Source: an uncultured Muribaculaceae bacterium
Lineage (GTDB): Bacteria > Bacteroidota > Bacteroidia > Bacteroidales > Muribaculaceae
Length of the DNA stretch: 56,827 bases
Direction of reading: 5' to 3'
NCBI GenBank assembly: GCA_910579675.1
Contig: CAJTUF010000019.1
Location: forward strand, 1-56,827
Position 1 is the first letter of the stretch. Every line of letters begins with the position of its first letter. The notes beneath the pieces are model-generated. The model saw only the letters and a program-made list of their open reading frames with translations. It was not told the DNA's origin and made no database searches. Below are positions 42,995 to 50,646 of the stretch, in pieces. Position numbers and translations under genes: made by a program.

Positions 42995-44203
42995 ATGGAT
43001 ATGAATCCTTACGCACCCCGACGCTATGCGTCAATAGCATTCCTGATATTCTCACTCGCTGTGGTGGGTGCGTTTCTGTATATATCCAGCAGTATAGTTG
43101 GCGATCTTGCCTCGCAGGAGAGGGAGAGGATGCAGATATGGGCCGATGCCACTCGCGAGATAGTGGCCTCGAAGCCTGATGCAGATATTGATTTTCCTCT
43201 TTCGATAGTGCAGGCCAATACGAGCATTCCTGTGCTTCTCACTGACGATGAGGGTAATATCATAGATCATCGCAATTTCAATCTGCCTGAACCGATCGAC
43301 TCGCAGCAGCCGCTGTATATATCGGAGGCCAATATGGATTATCTCCGTGGGCGGCTTGAATCGCTGCGCTCTTCATCGGCGATGATAGAGATTGAGATAG
43401 CCGACGGGGTGGTGCAGCATCTCTATTATGAGGAGAGCAGGGCCCTCAGATTGCTCAGTTTTTTTCCTTACGTGCAGCTCGCGGTGATGATCATTTTTGT
43501 GATAGTGGTGTATTACGCTGTGTCGTCGTCGAAGCGGGCGGAGCAGAATAAGGTGTGGGTGGGTCTGTCAAAGGAAACCGCCCATCAGCTCGGGACACCT
43601 ATATCGTCGCTTATGGCGTGGGTGGAGCTTTTGCCCTCGTTTGGCGTCGATGGAGAGGTGGCCGGTGAGATGGACAAGGATGTGAAGCGTCTGGCAGCAG
43701 TGGCGTCGCGTTTTTCCAAGATAGGGTCGCGTCCGGCTCTCGAGCCTGCGCCTATATGTGAGGTCACTGAAAGGATAGTGTCGTATATGGCGACCAGAAT
43801 CTCCTCGCAGGTAGACCTGACGATGCTCTGCGACGCCCGTCATGATCTGATGGTTGCAATGTCGCAGCCACTCATAGAGTGGGTTATGGAAAATCTGATA
43901 AAAAATGCTGTGGATGCAATGGACGGTCATGGATCCATCACCATCACTGTGTCGGAAACTGCCGCAGGCAAGCGCCACAAGCCTTATGTGAGAATAGATG
44001 TGGCCGATACGGGAAAGGGATTGTCGCGCCGAGACTTCAACACCATATTCCGTCCCGGCTACACAACCAAAAGCCGGGGCTGGGGCCTCGGCCTAACTCT
44101 TGCACGCCGCATTGTTGAACAGTATCATTGTGGCAAGATATTTGTGTCGTCATCCACTCCGGGGGTCGGCACGGTTTTTACCATACTCCTACCTACACTA
44201 TGA
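42995..44203 (+). CDS. Membrane sensor histidine kinase
   Basis: 402 aa from ATG at 42995 (a second ATG two codons later is possible). Two helices (about 12-32 and 156-178) bracket a periplasmic sensor of about 120 residues. The H-box is LSKETAHQLGTPISSL with phospho-acceptor His197. ATPase motifs: N-box ENLIKNAVDAM, G1 DVADTGKGL and G2 GWGLGLTLARRIVE. The partner response regulator is not adjacent. The stop overlaps the HAD phosphatase start (ATGA). Signal unknown. Confidence 0.92.
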   Translation: MDMNPYAPRRYASIAFLIFSLAVVGAFLYISSSIVGDLASQERERMQIWADATREIVASKPDADIDFPLSIVQANTSIPVLLTDDEGNIIDHRNFNLPEPIDSQQPLYISEANMDYLRGRLESLRSSSAMIEIEIADGVVQHLYYEESRALRLLSFFPYVQLAVMIIFVIVVYYAVSSSKRAEQNKVWVGLSKETAHQLGTPISSLMAWVELLPSFGVDGEVAGEMDKDVKRLAAVASRFSKIGSRPALEPAPICEVTERIVSYMATRISSQVDLTMLCDARHDLMVAMSQPLIEWVMENLIKNAVDAMDGHGSITITVSETAAGKRHKPYVRIDVADTGKGLSRRDFNTIFRPGYTTKSRGWGLGLTLARRIVEQYHCGKIFVSSSTPGVGTVFTILLPTL

Positions 44204-45042
44204 CTACTCTATATGTCTCAGATCTCGACGGCACCCTGTTTGGCGCCGATAGCCGGGTTTCGGCCGAATCGGAAAAGATACTGACGGGCCTGCCCCATGA
44301 TAAGCTCTTCACTATAGCCACTGCCAGAACTCCAGCCACGGTCGATTTGATTATTCCCTCGGATGTGGGGCCGCATATACCGGCGATAGTGATTACAGGC
44401 GCGGCGCTCTGGGAGCGCGATGCTAAACGGTATACCGATGTCAAGATAATGGATCCGGATGCGGTGGCCGTCGCAGAGGATGCCATGCTGCTGTGCGGGC
44501 TGGCTCCGTTTACATATGCTATAGATGCGCCGGATGGAATGCTTTATGCCTATGGACGGATCCCGGAGGGCCGACCACAGTATGAACCGCTGACCAAAGC
44601 TGAGAGAGCGTTTGTGGACGAACGAAGCAATCTCCCGCTCAAAAAGATTTATCTTAGGAGTAATCCGGGAGTGTGTCCGCCCTTGTTGGTGTTTGGCATC
44701 GGGAACCGCGCTCAGGTGGATAAGGCGGCAGCCATAATACAGGCCAAGGTCGATTGCTCGGTGTCGGTTTATGGCGATGTTTTCAATCCCGATAAGGGTT
44801 TTGTGGAGGTTTTTGCTCCCGGGGTGAGCAAGGGTGCGGCTGTGCTTGCGCTCAAGAAGCGCCTCGGAGCCGACCGCTTGGTTGTGTTTGGCGATAGCCA
44901 CAACGACATGGCCATGATGTCGGTTGCCGACACAGCCGTTGCTATGGCCAATGCCACCGCTGATGTCAAGGCTATGGCGACAGTAATAACCGGGCGCAAC
45001 ACAGAGTCGTCGGTAGCCAGATTTATAGAGGCCGACAAGTGA
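44200..45042 (+). CDS. HAD family (Cof-type) sugar phosphatase
   Basis: 280 aa from ATG overlapping the kinase stop. HAD motif I DLDGTLFG (nucleophile Asp and acid/base Asp), motif II in TIATART, and motif IV GDSHNDMAMM. The cap between 85 and 185 is of the C2/Cof type. Such enzymes hydrolyse sugar phosphates or nucleotides; substrate unknown. Co-transcribed with the histidine kinase. Confidence 0.9.
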   Translation: MTTLYVSDLDGTLFGADSRVSAESEKILTGLPHDKLFTIATARTPATVDLIIPSDVGPHIPAIVITGAALWERDAKRYTDVKIMDPDAVAVAEDAMLLCGLAPFTYAIDAPDGMLYAYGRIPEGRPQYEPLTKAERAFVDERSNLPLKKIYLRSNPGVCPPLLVFGIGNRAQVDKAAAIIQAKVDCSVSVYGDVFNPDKGFVEVFAPGVSKGAAVLALKKRLGADRLVVFGDSHNDMAMMSVADTAVAMANATADVKAMATVITGRNTESSVARFIEADK

Positions 45043-45078
45043 TGATGCCCAACGTCTCGCCGACTGGATTTTTTTGAG

Positions 45079-45086
45079 TACCTTTG
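45079..45086 (+). promoter_or_regulatory. Promoter -7 element of the cupin-aminotransferase operon
   Basis: TACCTTTG ends 8 bases before the ATG at 45095, so the transcript would be almost leaderless. It sits between the HAD stop and the first cupin gene. Confidence 0.55.
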
Positions 45087-45094
45087 CACCTGCA

Positions 45095-45508
45095 ATGATA
45101 ATGAATACCGCGCATCTTATCGAGCTCCCGAGAATCACCGACATAAGGGGTGATCTGTCGTTTGTCGAAAATATGGATCAGGTGCCATTTTCGATAAAGC
45201 GGGTGTATTGGCTCACGGGAGTTGTCTCGGGCGCATGGCGTGAGGGGCACGCCTACCGTAGCCAGTGGGAGTTGCTCGTGGCTCTCTCGGGGAGCTTTAC
45301 CGTGGTATCAGATGGAGTGGAAGGGCCGTCGCTATGGCATCTCGACAAGCCCTCGGATGGTTTGCTTATGCCTCCGCTCACGTGGCGCGAACTGCATCGG
45401 TTTTCGGCAAATGCAGTAGCGTTGGTGTTGTCGTCGGGGGAGTATGCGGAGTCGGAATATGTCCGGTCGCGCGATGAATTTGATGCCTTGATAGGCCGAC
45501 GGTCATGA
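45095..45508 (+). CDS. FdtA/QdtA-like sugar 3,4-ketoisomerase (copy 1)
   Basis: 137 aa from ATG at 45095 (a second ATG is at 45101). The WxcM/FdtA-like cupin fold: IELPRITDIRGDLSFVE, FSIKRVYWLTGV, ELLVALSGSFTVV and LLMPPLTWRELHRFS. The family converts dTDP-4-keto-6-deoxyglucose to the 3-keto sugar. The usual GGHAHK active-site stretch is here GHAYR (His52, Tyr54), so the second His is replaced by Tyr. The DxRGxL motif is intact. It overlaps copy 2 (ATGA). Confidence 0.85.
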   Translation: MIMNTAHLIELPRITDIRGDLSFVENMDQVPFSIKRVYWLTGVVSGAWREGHAYRSQWELLVALSGSFTVVSDGVEGPSLWHLDKPSDGLLMPPLTWRELHRFSANAVALVLSSGEYAESEYVRSRDEFDALIGRRS

Positions 45509-45957
45509 CTATCTTTAAGGATCCACACTCGAAGTCGCGCATTAGCGACCTACGCATAATAGAGCTGCCATCAATATGCGTGGATAGGAGCTTGATTACG
45601 GTGGCTGATAATGGTAATCCGTCGCTACCATTTGAGGTGAGGCGGGTGTATTATCTCTACAATCTTCCGGCTTTGGCCGAGAGGGGAGGACACTCTCACC
45701 GTAATGAGCATAGGTTGCTGGTGGCAGTTGCCGGCTGTTTTGACGTGACGGTCGACGATGGTGTGGAGCAGACCACCGTCACGCTCCGCCATCCCTCGCA
45801 AGCACTCTATCTGCCGCCGGGATTATGGCGCACAGTCCACTCGTTTTCGGCCGGGGCGGTGGCTTTGGCCCTATGCTCCACCCTTTTTGATGAGTCGGAT
45901 TATGTAAGAGACTATGATGACTTTTTAACGCTCACATCATGCAAGAAAACGCAATGA
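45505..45957 (+). CDS. FdtA/QdtA-like sugar 3,4-ketoisomerase (copy 2)
   Basis: 150 aa, the same family as copy 1. Active-site GGHSHRNEH (His63, His65) is present, as are FEVRRVYYLYNLP, LLVAVAGCFDVTVDD and LYLPPGLWRTVHSFS. Unlike copy 1, the DxRGxL motif near residue 28 is altered to VDRSLITV. Together with copy 1, each retains what the other lacks. It is coupled to the DegT aminotransferase by a 4-base overlap. Confidence 0.86.
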   Translation: MTIFKDPHSKSRISDLRIIELPSICVDRSLITVADNGNPSLPFEVRRVYYLYNLPALAERGGHSHRNEHRLLVAVAGCFDVTVDDGVEQTTVTLRHPSQALYLPPGLWRTVHSFSAGAVALALCSTLFDESDYVRDYDDFLTLTSCKKTQ

Positions 45958-47090
45958 AATATGAGATGCTCCCGCTCGATCGTATCAACAGAGGGTTTGA
46001 GCCAGGGCTAAGCGCTGCTGTGAACGCAGTGATCAGATCGGGACATTTTATCGGTGGACCTACGGTTGCGCGGTTTGAATCGCAATTGTCGGACCTCTGT
46101 GGGGTTGACTATGCGGTAGGTGTGTCGACCGGACTTGATGCCCTGCGTCTCACACTGAGAGCGATGGTGATCTGCGGAATGATTGAGGCGGGCGACGGTG
46201 TGATAGTGCCGGCCAATTCGTTTATCGCATCGGCGCTTGCCATTGTCGATGCAGGTTTGAAACCGGTTTTTGCTGATCCGTCGGAAACTGATTTTCTGCT
46301 TCACGCCGACGAGATTGAACGTAGGGCTTGCGAAGGGGTAAAGGCTGTGATGCCGGTAGACCTGTATGGCAGGATTGCGGCGACTGATAGCATGCTTGAG
46401 GTGTGTCGTAGTCGCGGACTCCTGATTATTGAGGATGCCGCTCAAGCCATAGGTGCATCCCGACGTTTAGACAATGGCACGATTGTCAATCCGGGTCAGT
46501 GGTCGGATGCGGCTGCGTTCAGTTTCTATCCAGCTAAAAATGTCGGAGCTTTGGGCGATGGAGGAGCAGTGGTGACACGCCACTCTGAGCTCGCGGCAAC
46601 GATAAGGGCTTTGGCTAATTACGGAGAGTCGCAACGGTATCACTGCACCCTGCCGGGATTTAATTGTCGCCTCGATCCGATTCAGGCGGCCGCGCTGAGC
46701 GTTAAACTGCCACGCGTGGGTCAGGAAAACAGCGCCCGGCGCCGCAATGCTTTGCTGTATAGGTCGATGATCAATGCTGATGAGCGGCTGATTTTACCCC
46801 CGGAGCCTGAAGATGGGGATGCCGTTCATCAGTTTGTCGTCAGATGCGTAGGGATTGATCGCGATCGTTTCCGTAGCCGTCTGGGGGATAGGGGAGTGGC
46901 CACCGCAATCCATTATCCAGTAGCCATTGACAGGCAAGAGGCTATGAGAGATTATGCCGGTACGAGCCGATGTGAGATAGCCGCACGATTGTCGCATGAA
47001 GTTGTGTCGCTGCCTGTGTCGTCGGCAACCTCGCCCGACGATATACGAGCCATTTCGGCTATCATAAACGAAACATTGGAAGACATATGA
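45954..47090 (+). CDS. DegT/DnrJ/EryC1 aminotransferase, probable sugar 3-aminotransferase
   Basis: 378 aa from ATG at 45954 (ATGA overlap); an ATG five codons upstream is also possible. PLP sugar aminotransferase of the FdtB/QdtB type: FIGGPTVARFE, GVSTGLDALRLTL, VPVD-like MPVDLYGR, IIEDAAQAIGA, the lysine-bearing FYPAKNVGALGDGGAV (Lys195), and GFNCRLDPIQAAAL. With the ketoisomerases it would give a dTDP-3-amino-3,6-dideoxyhexose for a surface glycan. An acetyltransferase and rmlA/rmlB are not adjacent. The stop overlaps the nuclease start. Confidence 0.92.
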   Translation: MKYEMLPLDRINRGFEPGLSAAVNAVIRSGHFIGGPTVARFESQLSDLCGVDYAVGVSTGLDALRLTLRAMVICGMIEAGDGVIVPANSFIASALAIVDAGLKPVFADPSETDFLLHADEIERRACEGVKAVMPVDLYGRIAATDSMLEVCRSRGLLIIEDAAQAIGASRRLDNGTIVNPGQWSDAAAFSFYPAKNVGALGDGGAVVTRHSELAATIRALANYGESQRYHCTLPGFNCRLDPIQAAALSVKLPRVGQENSARRRNALLYRSMINADERLILPPEPEDGDAVHQFVVRCVGIDRDRFRSRLGDRGVATAIHYPVAIDRQEAMRDYAGTSRCEIAARLSHEVVSLPVSSATSPDDIRAISAIINETLEDI

Positions 47091-47959
47091 CTGCTAAAAC
47101 AAAAGGAAGTCGTTCGGCATCGGGCCGACGCTCGAAAAAAAATAAAGGGGCCTCAGTGAGAATTCCCGTTACCACCCTGTTGGTATTGATAGCCTTTGCG
47201 CTTTTTGCTGCTTTGAAGAAAAATATCCCGACGGTAGGACCGACGGGTGTGGAAAATGTTGCATCAACAGAGTTGATGAGCGTTGAGATGCCCGATTCAG
47301 TTGCTTCCAATCAAATTGATTATTTAGGTTACACTGTTTCGTTCAATCCTCGGCTGCATATCCCTAATTGGGTGGCTTGGGAGCTGACACGGGAGGAGAC
47401 AATGGGCAAGACGCCGAGGTATGACAAGTTCAGTTCCGACGCTAATGTGGCCGGGTGTGCCGAGACATATGATTATCTCTACTCAGGCTACGATCGCGGC
47501 CATATGGCACCGGCAGCCGATATGAAATGGAGCAAGGATGCGATGATGGAGTCGTTTTATCTAACCAACATATGTCCGCAGGCTCGGGAACTCAACACTG
47601 GGGCCTGGCGCACCCTTGAGGAGAAATGCCGTCAATGGGCCAAGGCCGACAGTGCGATAGTGATCATAGCCGGCCCGATACTCGATCCGGCACCGCGCGA
47701 GTTTATCGGCGACAACCGTGTTGCCGTGCCCCGGAGCTTCTTTAAGGTGATCCTTGCGCCATATGCCAACCCTGTTAGAGCCATCGGATTTGTGATGCCC
47801 AACAGTAAGGTGAAAGGGGGGATGCAAGCCGCTGCGGTGTCGGTGGATAAGGTTGAGGAACTCACGGGCTATGACTTTTTTGCAGCACTGCCCGACTCGA
47901 TAGAAAATGTTGTGGAAGCAGATGCTGACTTCCCGCTTTGGAGCCGAATAAAGCCTTGA
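47087..47959 (+). CDS. Membrane-anchored DNA/RNA non-specific endonuclease
   Basis: 290 aa. A basic N-terminal tail (about 1-27) and one helix (about 27-45) anchor it; the nuclease domain follows. The catalytic motif DRGHMAPAAD with the His, the ESFYLTNICPQ stretch, and the metal Asn in NTGAWRTLE match the NucA/EndA family. The likely location is the periplasmic face of the inner membrane. It overlaps the aminotransferase stop (ATGA). A role in DNA uptake or nutrient nuclease activity is possible; no evidence decides. Confidence 0.9.
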   Translation: MTAKTKGSRSASGRRSKKNKGASVRIPVTTLLVLIAFALFAALKKNIPTVGPTGVENVASTELMSVEMPDSVASNQIDYLGYTVSFNPRLHIPNWVAWELTREETMGKTPRYDKFSSDANVAGCAETYDYLYSGYDRGHMAPAADMKWSKDAMMESFYLTNICPQARELNTGAWRTLEEKCRQWAKADSAIVIIAGPILDPAPREFIGDNRVAVPRSFFKVILAPYANPVRAIGFVMPNSKVKGGMQAAAVSVDKVEELTGYDFFAALPDSIENVVEADADFPLWSRIKP

Positions 47960-47970
47960 GAAAAGAAGAT

Positions 47971-49380
47971 ATGAATCAGGACACAATTGCAGCAATTTCG
48001 ACAGCGCCCGGAGTGGGCGGAATAGCAGTAGTGAGGGTTGCCGGTAGCGAGGCATTCGCAATAGTCGACAAAATCTGGAGAGGCCGACACCTTGCTGAGT
48101 GCACATCCCATTCGGCCCACTTAGGCATGATAATTGATCCTACGTCGGGTGATATCCTTGACCAATGTGTTGCCACCGTGTTTAAAGGGCCGGGATCGTA
48201 TACCGGCGACGACACCGTGGAGCTATCTGTACATGGGTCGCGCTATGTACAATCGGAACTCCTGCGTCTGCTTATTGACAATGGCTGTAGGCTCGCCGAG
48301 CCTGGCGAATTTACCCGCCGCGCTTTTGTGGCAGGACACCTCGACCTTGCCGAAGCAGAGGGCGTAGCAGACCTTATTGCAGCCACATCGCGCAACTCCC
48401 ATCATATAGCGATGAACCAGATGCGCGGACATCTGTCGGCCACGCTCAACGATCTTCGGTCGCGACTGCTCCATCTGGCATCGTTGATAGAGCTTGAACT
48501 CGACTTCTCAGAAGAAGATGTGGAGTTTGCATCTCGTTTGGAACTCAGTCGCATCACCGGCGAAGTGATGGGGATACTTTCTCAACTCACCAAATCGTTT
48601 GCCACAGCGCGGGCCATCAAGGATGGAGTGCCGATGGCGATAGTCGGCGCACCAAACGCAGGCAAATCTACCCTGCTGAACACACTGGTGAAAGAAGACC
48701 GTGCCATAGTGAGCCCTATCGCAGGAACTACACGCGACACAATTGAGGACACCATAGAGATCGGCGGGACACTGTTTAGGATAATCGACACTGCCGGCCT
48801 CCGTGCTGATCCCGGAGACGAGATAGAAACGATAGGAATAGAGCGCACCACCGAGGCGATAAAAAAAGCGAGAATAGTGGTATGGGTGGTCGATCCGTCG
48901 TCGCCCGAAATATTGCCCGACACATACTCAGTGATCTCCGGGGCCCTGCCTGACGACGCTTCTCTTATAGTAGCCATAAACAAGTCGGATCTCTATAAGC
49001 CGACCGACATACTTTCGGAAGTATGGGAGGCAGAGGAAAAAGCGGAGAAAATATTGCACATAACAGCCAATACACAGCAAGGAATCTTGGGTCTCACCGA
49101 CTATCTCGGCCAAAAGATAGACAAGAGCACCCTCGACACAGCGCTTCTCACCAACGCCCGACACTATCAGGCCGCCTCGTTGGCGCTGCAATCAATGGCC
49201 AACGTAGATATAGCACTGCAGCAATATGCCAATCAAGCCGACAACCTCAACCCCATACCCCTCGACTTAGTAGCGATAGACTTGCGCGCAGCCATCCACC
49301 ACCTCGGCGAAATCACCGGCACCATCACCACCCCCGACATCCTCGCCAACATCTTCGCCCACTTCTGCATCGGAAAATGA
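47971..49380 (+). CDS. mnmE: tRNA uridine-5-carboxymethylaminomethyl modification GTPase MnmE
   Basis: 469 aa from ATG at 47971, with an AAAAGAAG tract before it. With MnmG it modifies wobble U34 in tRNAs. An N-terminal THF-binding domain (about 1-120), a helical domain, then a G domain: GAPNAGKSTLLN, DTAGLR and NKSD. The C terminus ends with the conserved CIGK. The gene is intact, and an AT-rich element begins just after its stop codon. Its 3' end is a known integration site for other elements (SGI1 family). Confidence 0.97.
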   Translation: MNQDTIAAISTAPGVGGIAVVRVAGSEAFAIVDKIWRGRHLAECTSHSAHLGMIIDPTSGDILDQCVATVFKGPGSYTGDDTVELSVHGSRYVQSELLRLLIDNGCRLAEPGEFTRRAFVAGHLDLAEAEGVADLIAATSRNSHHIAMNQMRGHLSATLNDLRSRLLHLASLIELELDFSEEDVEFASRLELSRITGEVMGILSQLTKSFATARAIKDGVPMAIVGAPNAGKSTLLNTLVKEDRAIVSPIAGTTRDTIEDTIEIGGTLFRIIDTAGLRADPGDEIETIGIERTTEAIKKARIVVWVVDPSSPEILPDTYSVISGALPDDASLIVAINKSDLYKPTDILSEVWEAEEKAEKILHITANTQQGILGLTDYLGQKIDKSTLDTALLTNARHYQAASLALQSMANVDIALQQYANQADNLNPIPLDLVAIDLRAAIHHLGEITGTITTPDILANIFAHFCIGK

Positions 49381-49387
49381 CAGAATA

Positions 49388-49420
49388 GTCACAAACCATC
49401 ACAAATCATCACAAACCATT
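49388..49420. repeat. Three tandem 10-bp repeats after mnmE
   Basis: GTCACAAACC, ATCACAAATC and ATCACAAACC follow one another with a 10-bp period, beginning 8 bases past the mnmE stop. The period equals one turn of the helix. Confidence 0.7.
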
Positions 49421-49423
49421 AGT

Positions 49424-49447
49424 AAAGCGTCTCTTACGAGGCGCTTT
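49424..49447 (+). terminator. Terminator of mnmE
   Basis: A 10-bp stem with one G-T pair (AAAGCGTCTC, 49424-49433 with 49438-49447) and a TTAC loop, followed by TCTTTTGCC. Confidence 0.8.
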
Positions 49448-49564
49448 TCTTTTGCCCGTACTGCTCGTTTCTAACGGTTTCTGACTGCTTTTTGGCTTGT
49501 ATTTGTATCCTGATTGTATCACGCCGTGCTATCGGGATTTTCCGTCAGAGAGGTCGCGGACGAT

Positions 49565-49630
49565 TTAGACGCTGTTAGACGCTGATAGACGTGGTTAGAC
49601 ACTTTTGGCGAAATTATTGGCGAAACTATT
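49565..49630. repeat. Four 10-bp iterons (TTAGACGCTG) and two 12-bp repeats
   Basis: TTAGACGCTG, TTAGACGCTG, ATAGACGTGG and TTAGACACTT lie in tandem at 49565-49604, with TAGAC exactly every 10 bp. They are followed by GGCGAAATTATT (49607-49618) and GGCGAAACTATT (49619-49630), directly before the tetra-HTH gene. Such helically phased arrays are typical of protein-binding sites (integrase arms, excisionase or replication initiator sites). Function is inferred. Confidence 0.8.
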
Positions 49631-49642
49631 AGAAAAAAGCAC

Positions 49643-50551
49643 ATGAGCAGTAATCTAAAAATCGAAAAGGTATGTGAGTGGTGTGGCAGCCAGTTTGTGG
49701 CGCGTACTACTGCAACAGCCTATTGCAGCCACCGCTGTTCAAGTCTTGCCTACAAGGAAAGAAAACGACAGGCAAAACTGCAACAGTTCAAGGATGAGTA
49801 TGCACGTATTCAGACTAAACCACGCAAAGATGTTGAGGACGTAGAGTTCATGACACCAATTGAACTTTCCCGCCTATTAGGTATGAGTCGAGCGACTATC
49901 TACAACTATATTACTTCTGGAGTCATAAAAAATTTGAGATTGCGTGGTAAGACCTTAATCCGAAAGAAAGATGTGGAGGAACTTTTTGAAACACCTCCTA
50001 CAATAGATGCCTATATTCCGTGCCGTACACAAAGAAATCCCATATCTGAATTCTACACCTCAAAGGAGGTACAGGATAAATATGGCATTTCTAATTCGGC
50101 TCTCTATGAGATAGCCCACCGTGAAAAATGGCCGAAGACGCAGAGTCGTGGCAAGACACTCTGGAGTAAAGAACATGTCGATCGGTACTTTACAAAAAAG
50201 AAACCATCGGAAGACATCACTGAGTGGTACACTGCCGCGGAGATTCAAGAGAAATTCGGGATGACCCTCTCAGCAATCTACAATGTGGTATCAAAAGAAG
50301 GAATTCCCAAGAAGAAAGAGAAAGGAGCGACTTTCTACTCCAAACTCCATTTCGACAAAGCAAAGGGTATTGAGGTCGATGACTCGCCAAAATACTACAC
50401 CTATGCTGAAGCAATGGAAAAGTTTGGGCTTACTCGCGACCAACTTCACCATTATCTGAAGTACCACAACATACCTCGCACAAAGAAAGGCAAATTCACA
50501 TACATATCGCGTAAAGAACTGGACGAATTACTTGCTCCGCCGTCGATTTAG
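49643..50551 (+). CDS. Zinc-finger protein with four tandem excisionase-like HTH repeats
   Basis: 302 aa. A small N-terminal zinc-ribbon-like knuckle (C11, C14, C28, C32) is followed by a coiled basic stretch (about 33-62). Then come four copies of an HTH_17/AlpA-excisionase-type module: about 67-115, 136-183, 194-241 and 250-298. Each has a start like FYTxxEvxxKxG, an HTH core (SxATIYNYI, SNSALYEIA, TLSAIYNVV, TRDQLHHYL) and a beta-hairpin with a basic tip (KGKT-type). It ends in a TAG stop codon. It lies next to the integrase and the 10-bp repeats, so a role in excision directionality or element copy control is inferred. Confidence 0.75.
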   Translation: MSSNLKIEKVCEWCGSQFVARTTATAYCSHRCSSLAYKERKRQAKLQQFKDEYARIQTKPRKDVEDVEFMTPIELSRLLGMSRATIYNYITSGVIKNLRLRGKTLIRKKDVEELFETPPTIDAYIPCRTQRNPISEFYTSKEVQDKYGISNSALYEIAHREKWPKTQSRGKTLWSKEHVDRYFTKKKPSEDITEWYTAAEIQEKFGMTLSAIYNVVSKEGIPKKKEKGATFYSKLHFDKAKGIEVDDSPKYYTYAEAMEKFGLTRDQLHHYLKYHNIPRTKKGKFTYISRKELDELLAPPSI

Positions 50552-50606
50552 TCGAAATCGGTGATTGTGACAGAATGGTGAGCGTTTTCACCATTCAAAC
50601 ACCATC

Positions 50607-50614
50607 TACCTTTG
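50607..50614 (+). promoter_or_regulatory. Promoter -7 element of the integrase gene
   Basis: TACCTTTG, 32 bases upstream of the integrase ATG at 50647. It lies in the 95-base gap after the tetra-HTH gene. Confidence 0.6.
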
Positions 50615-50646
50615 CAACAGAAAATTAACTCAAACAAAATACAAAA

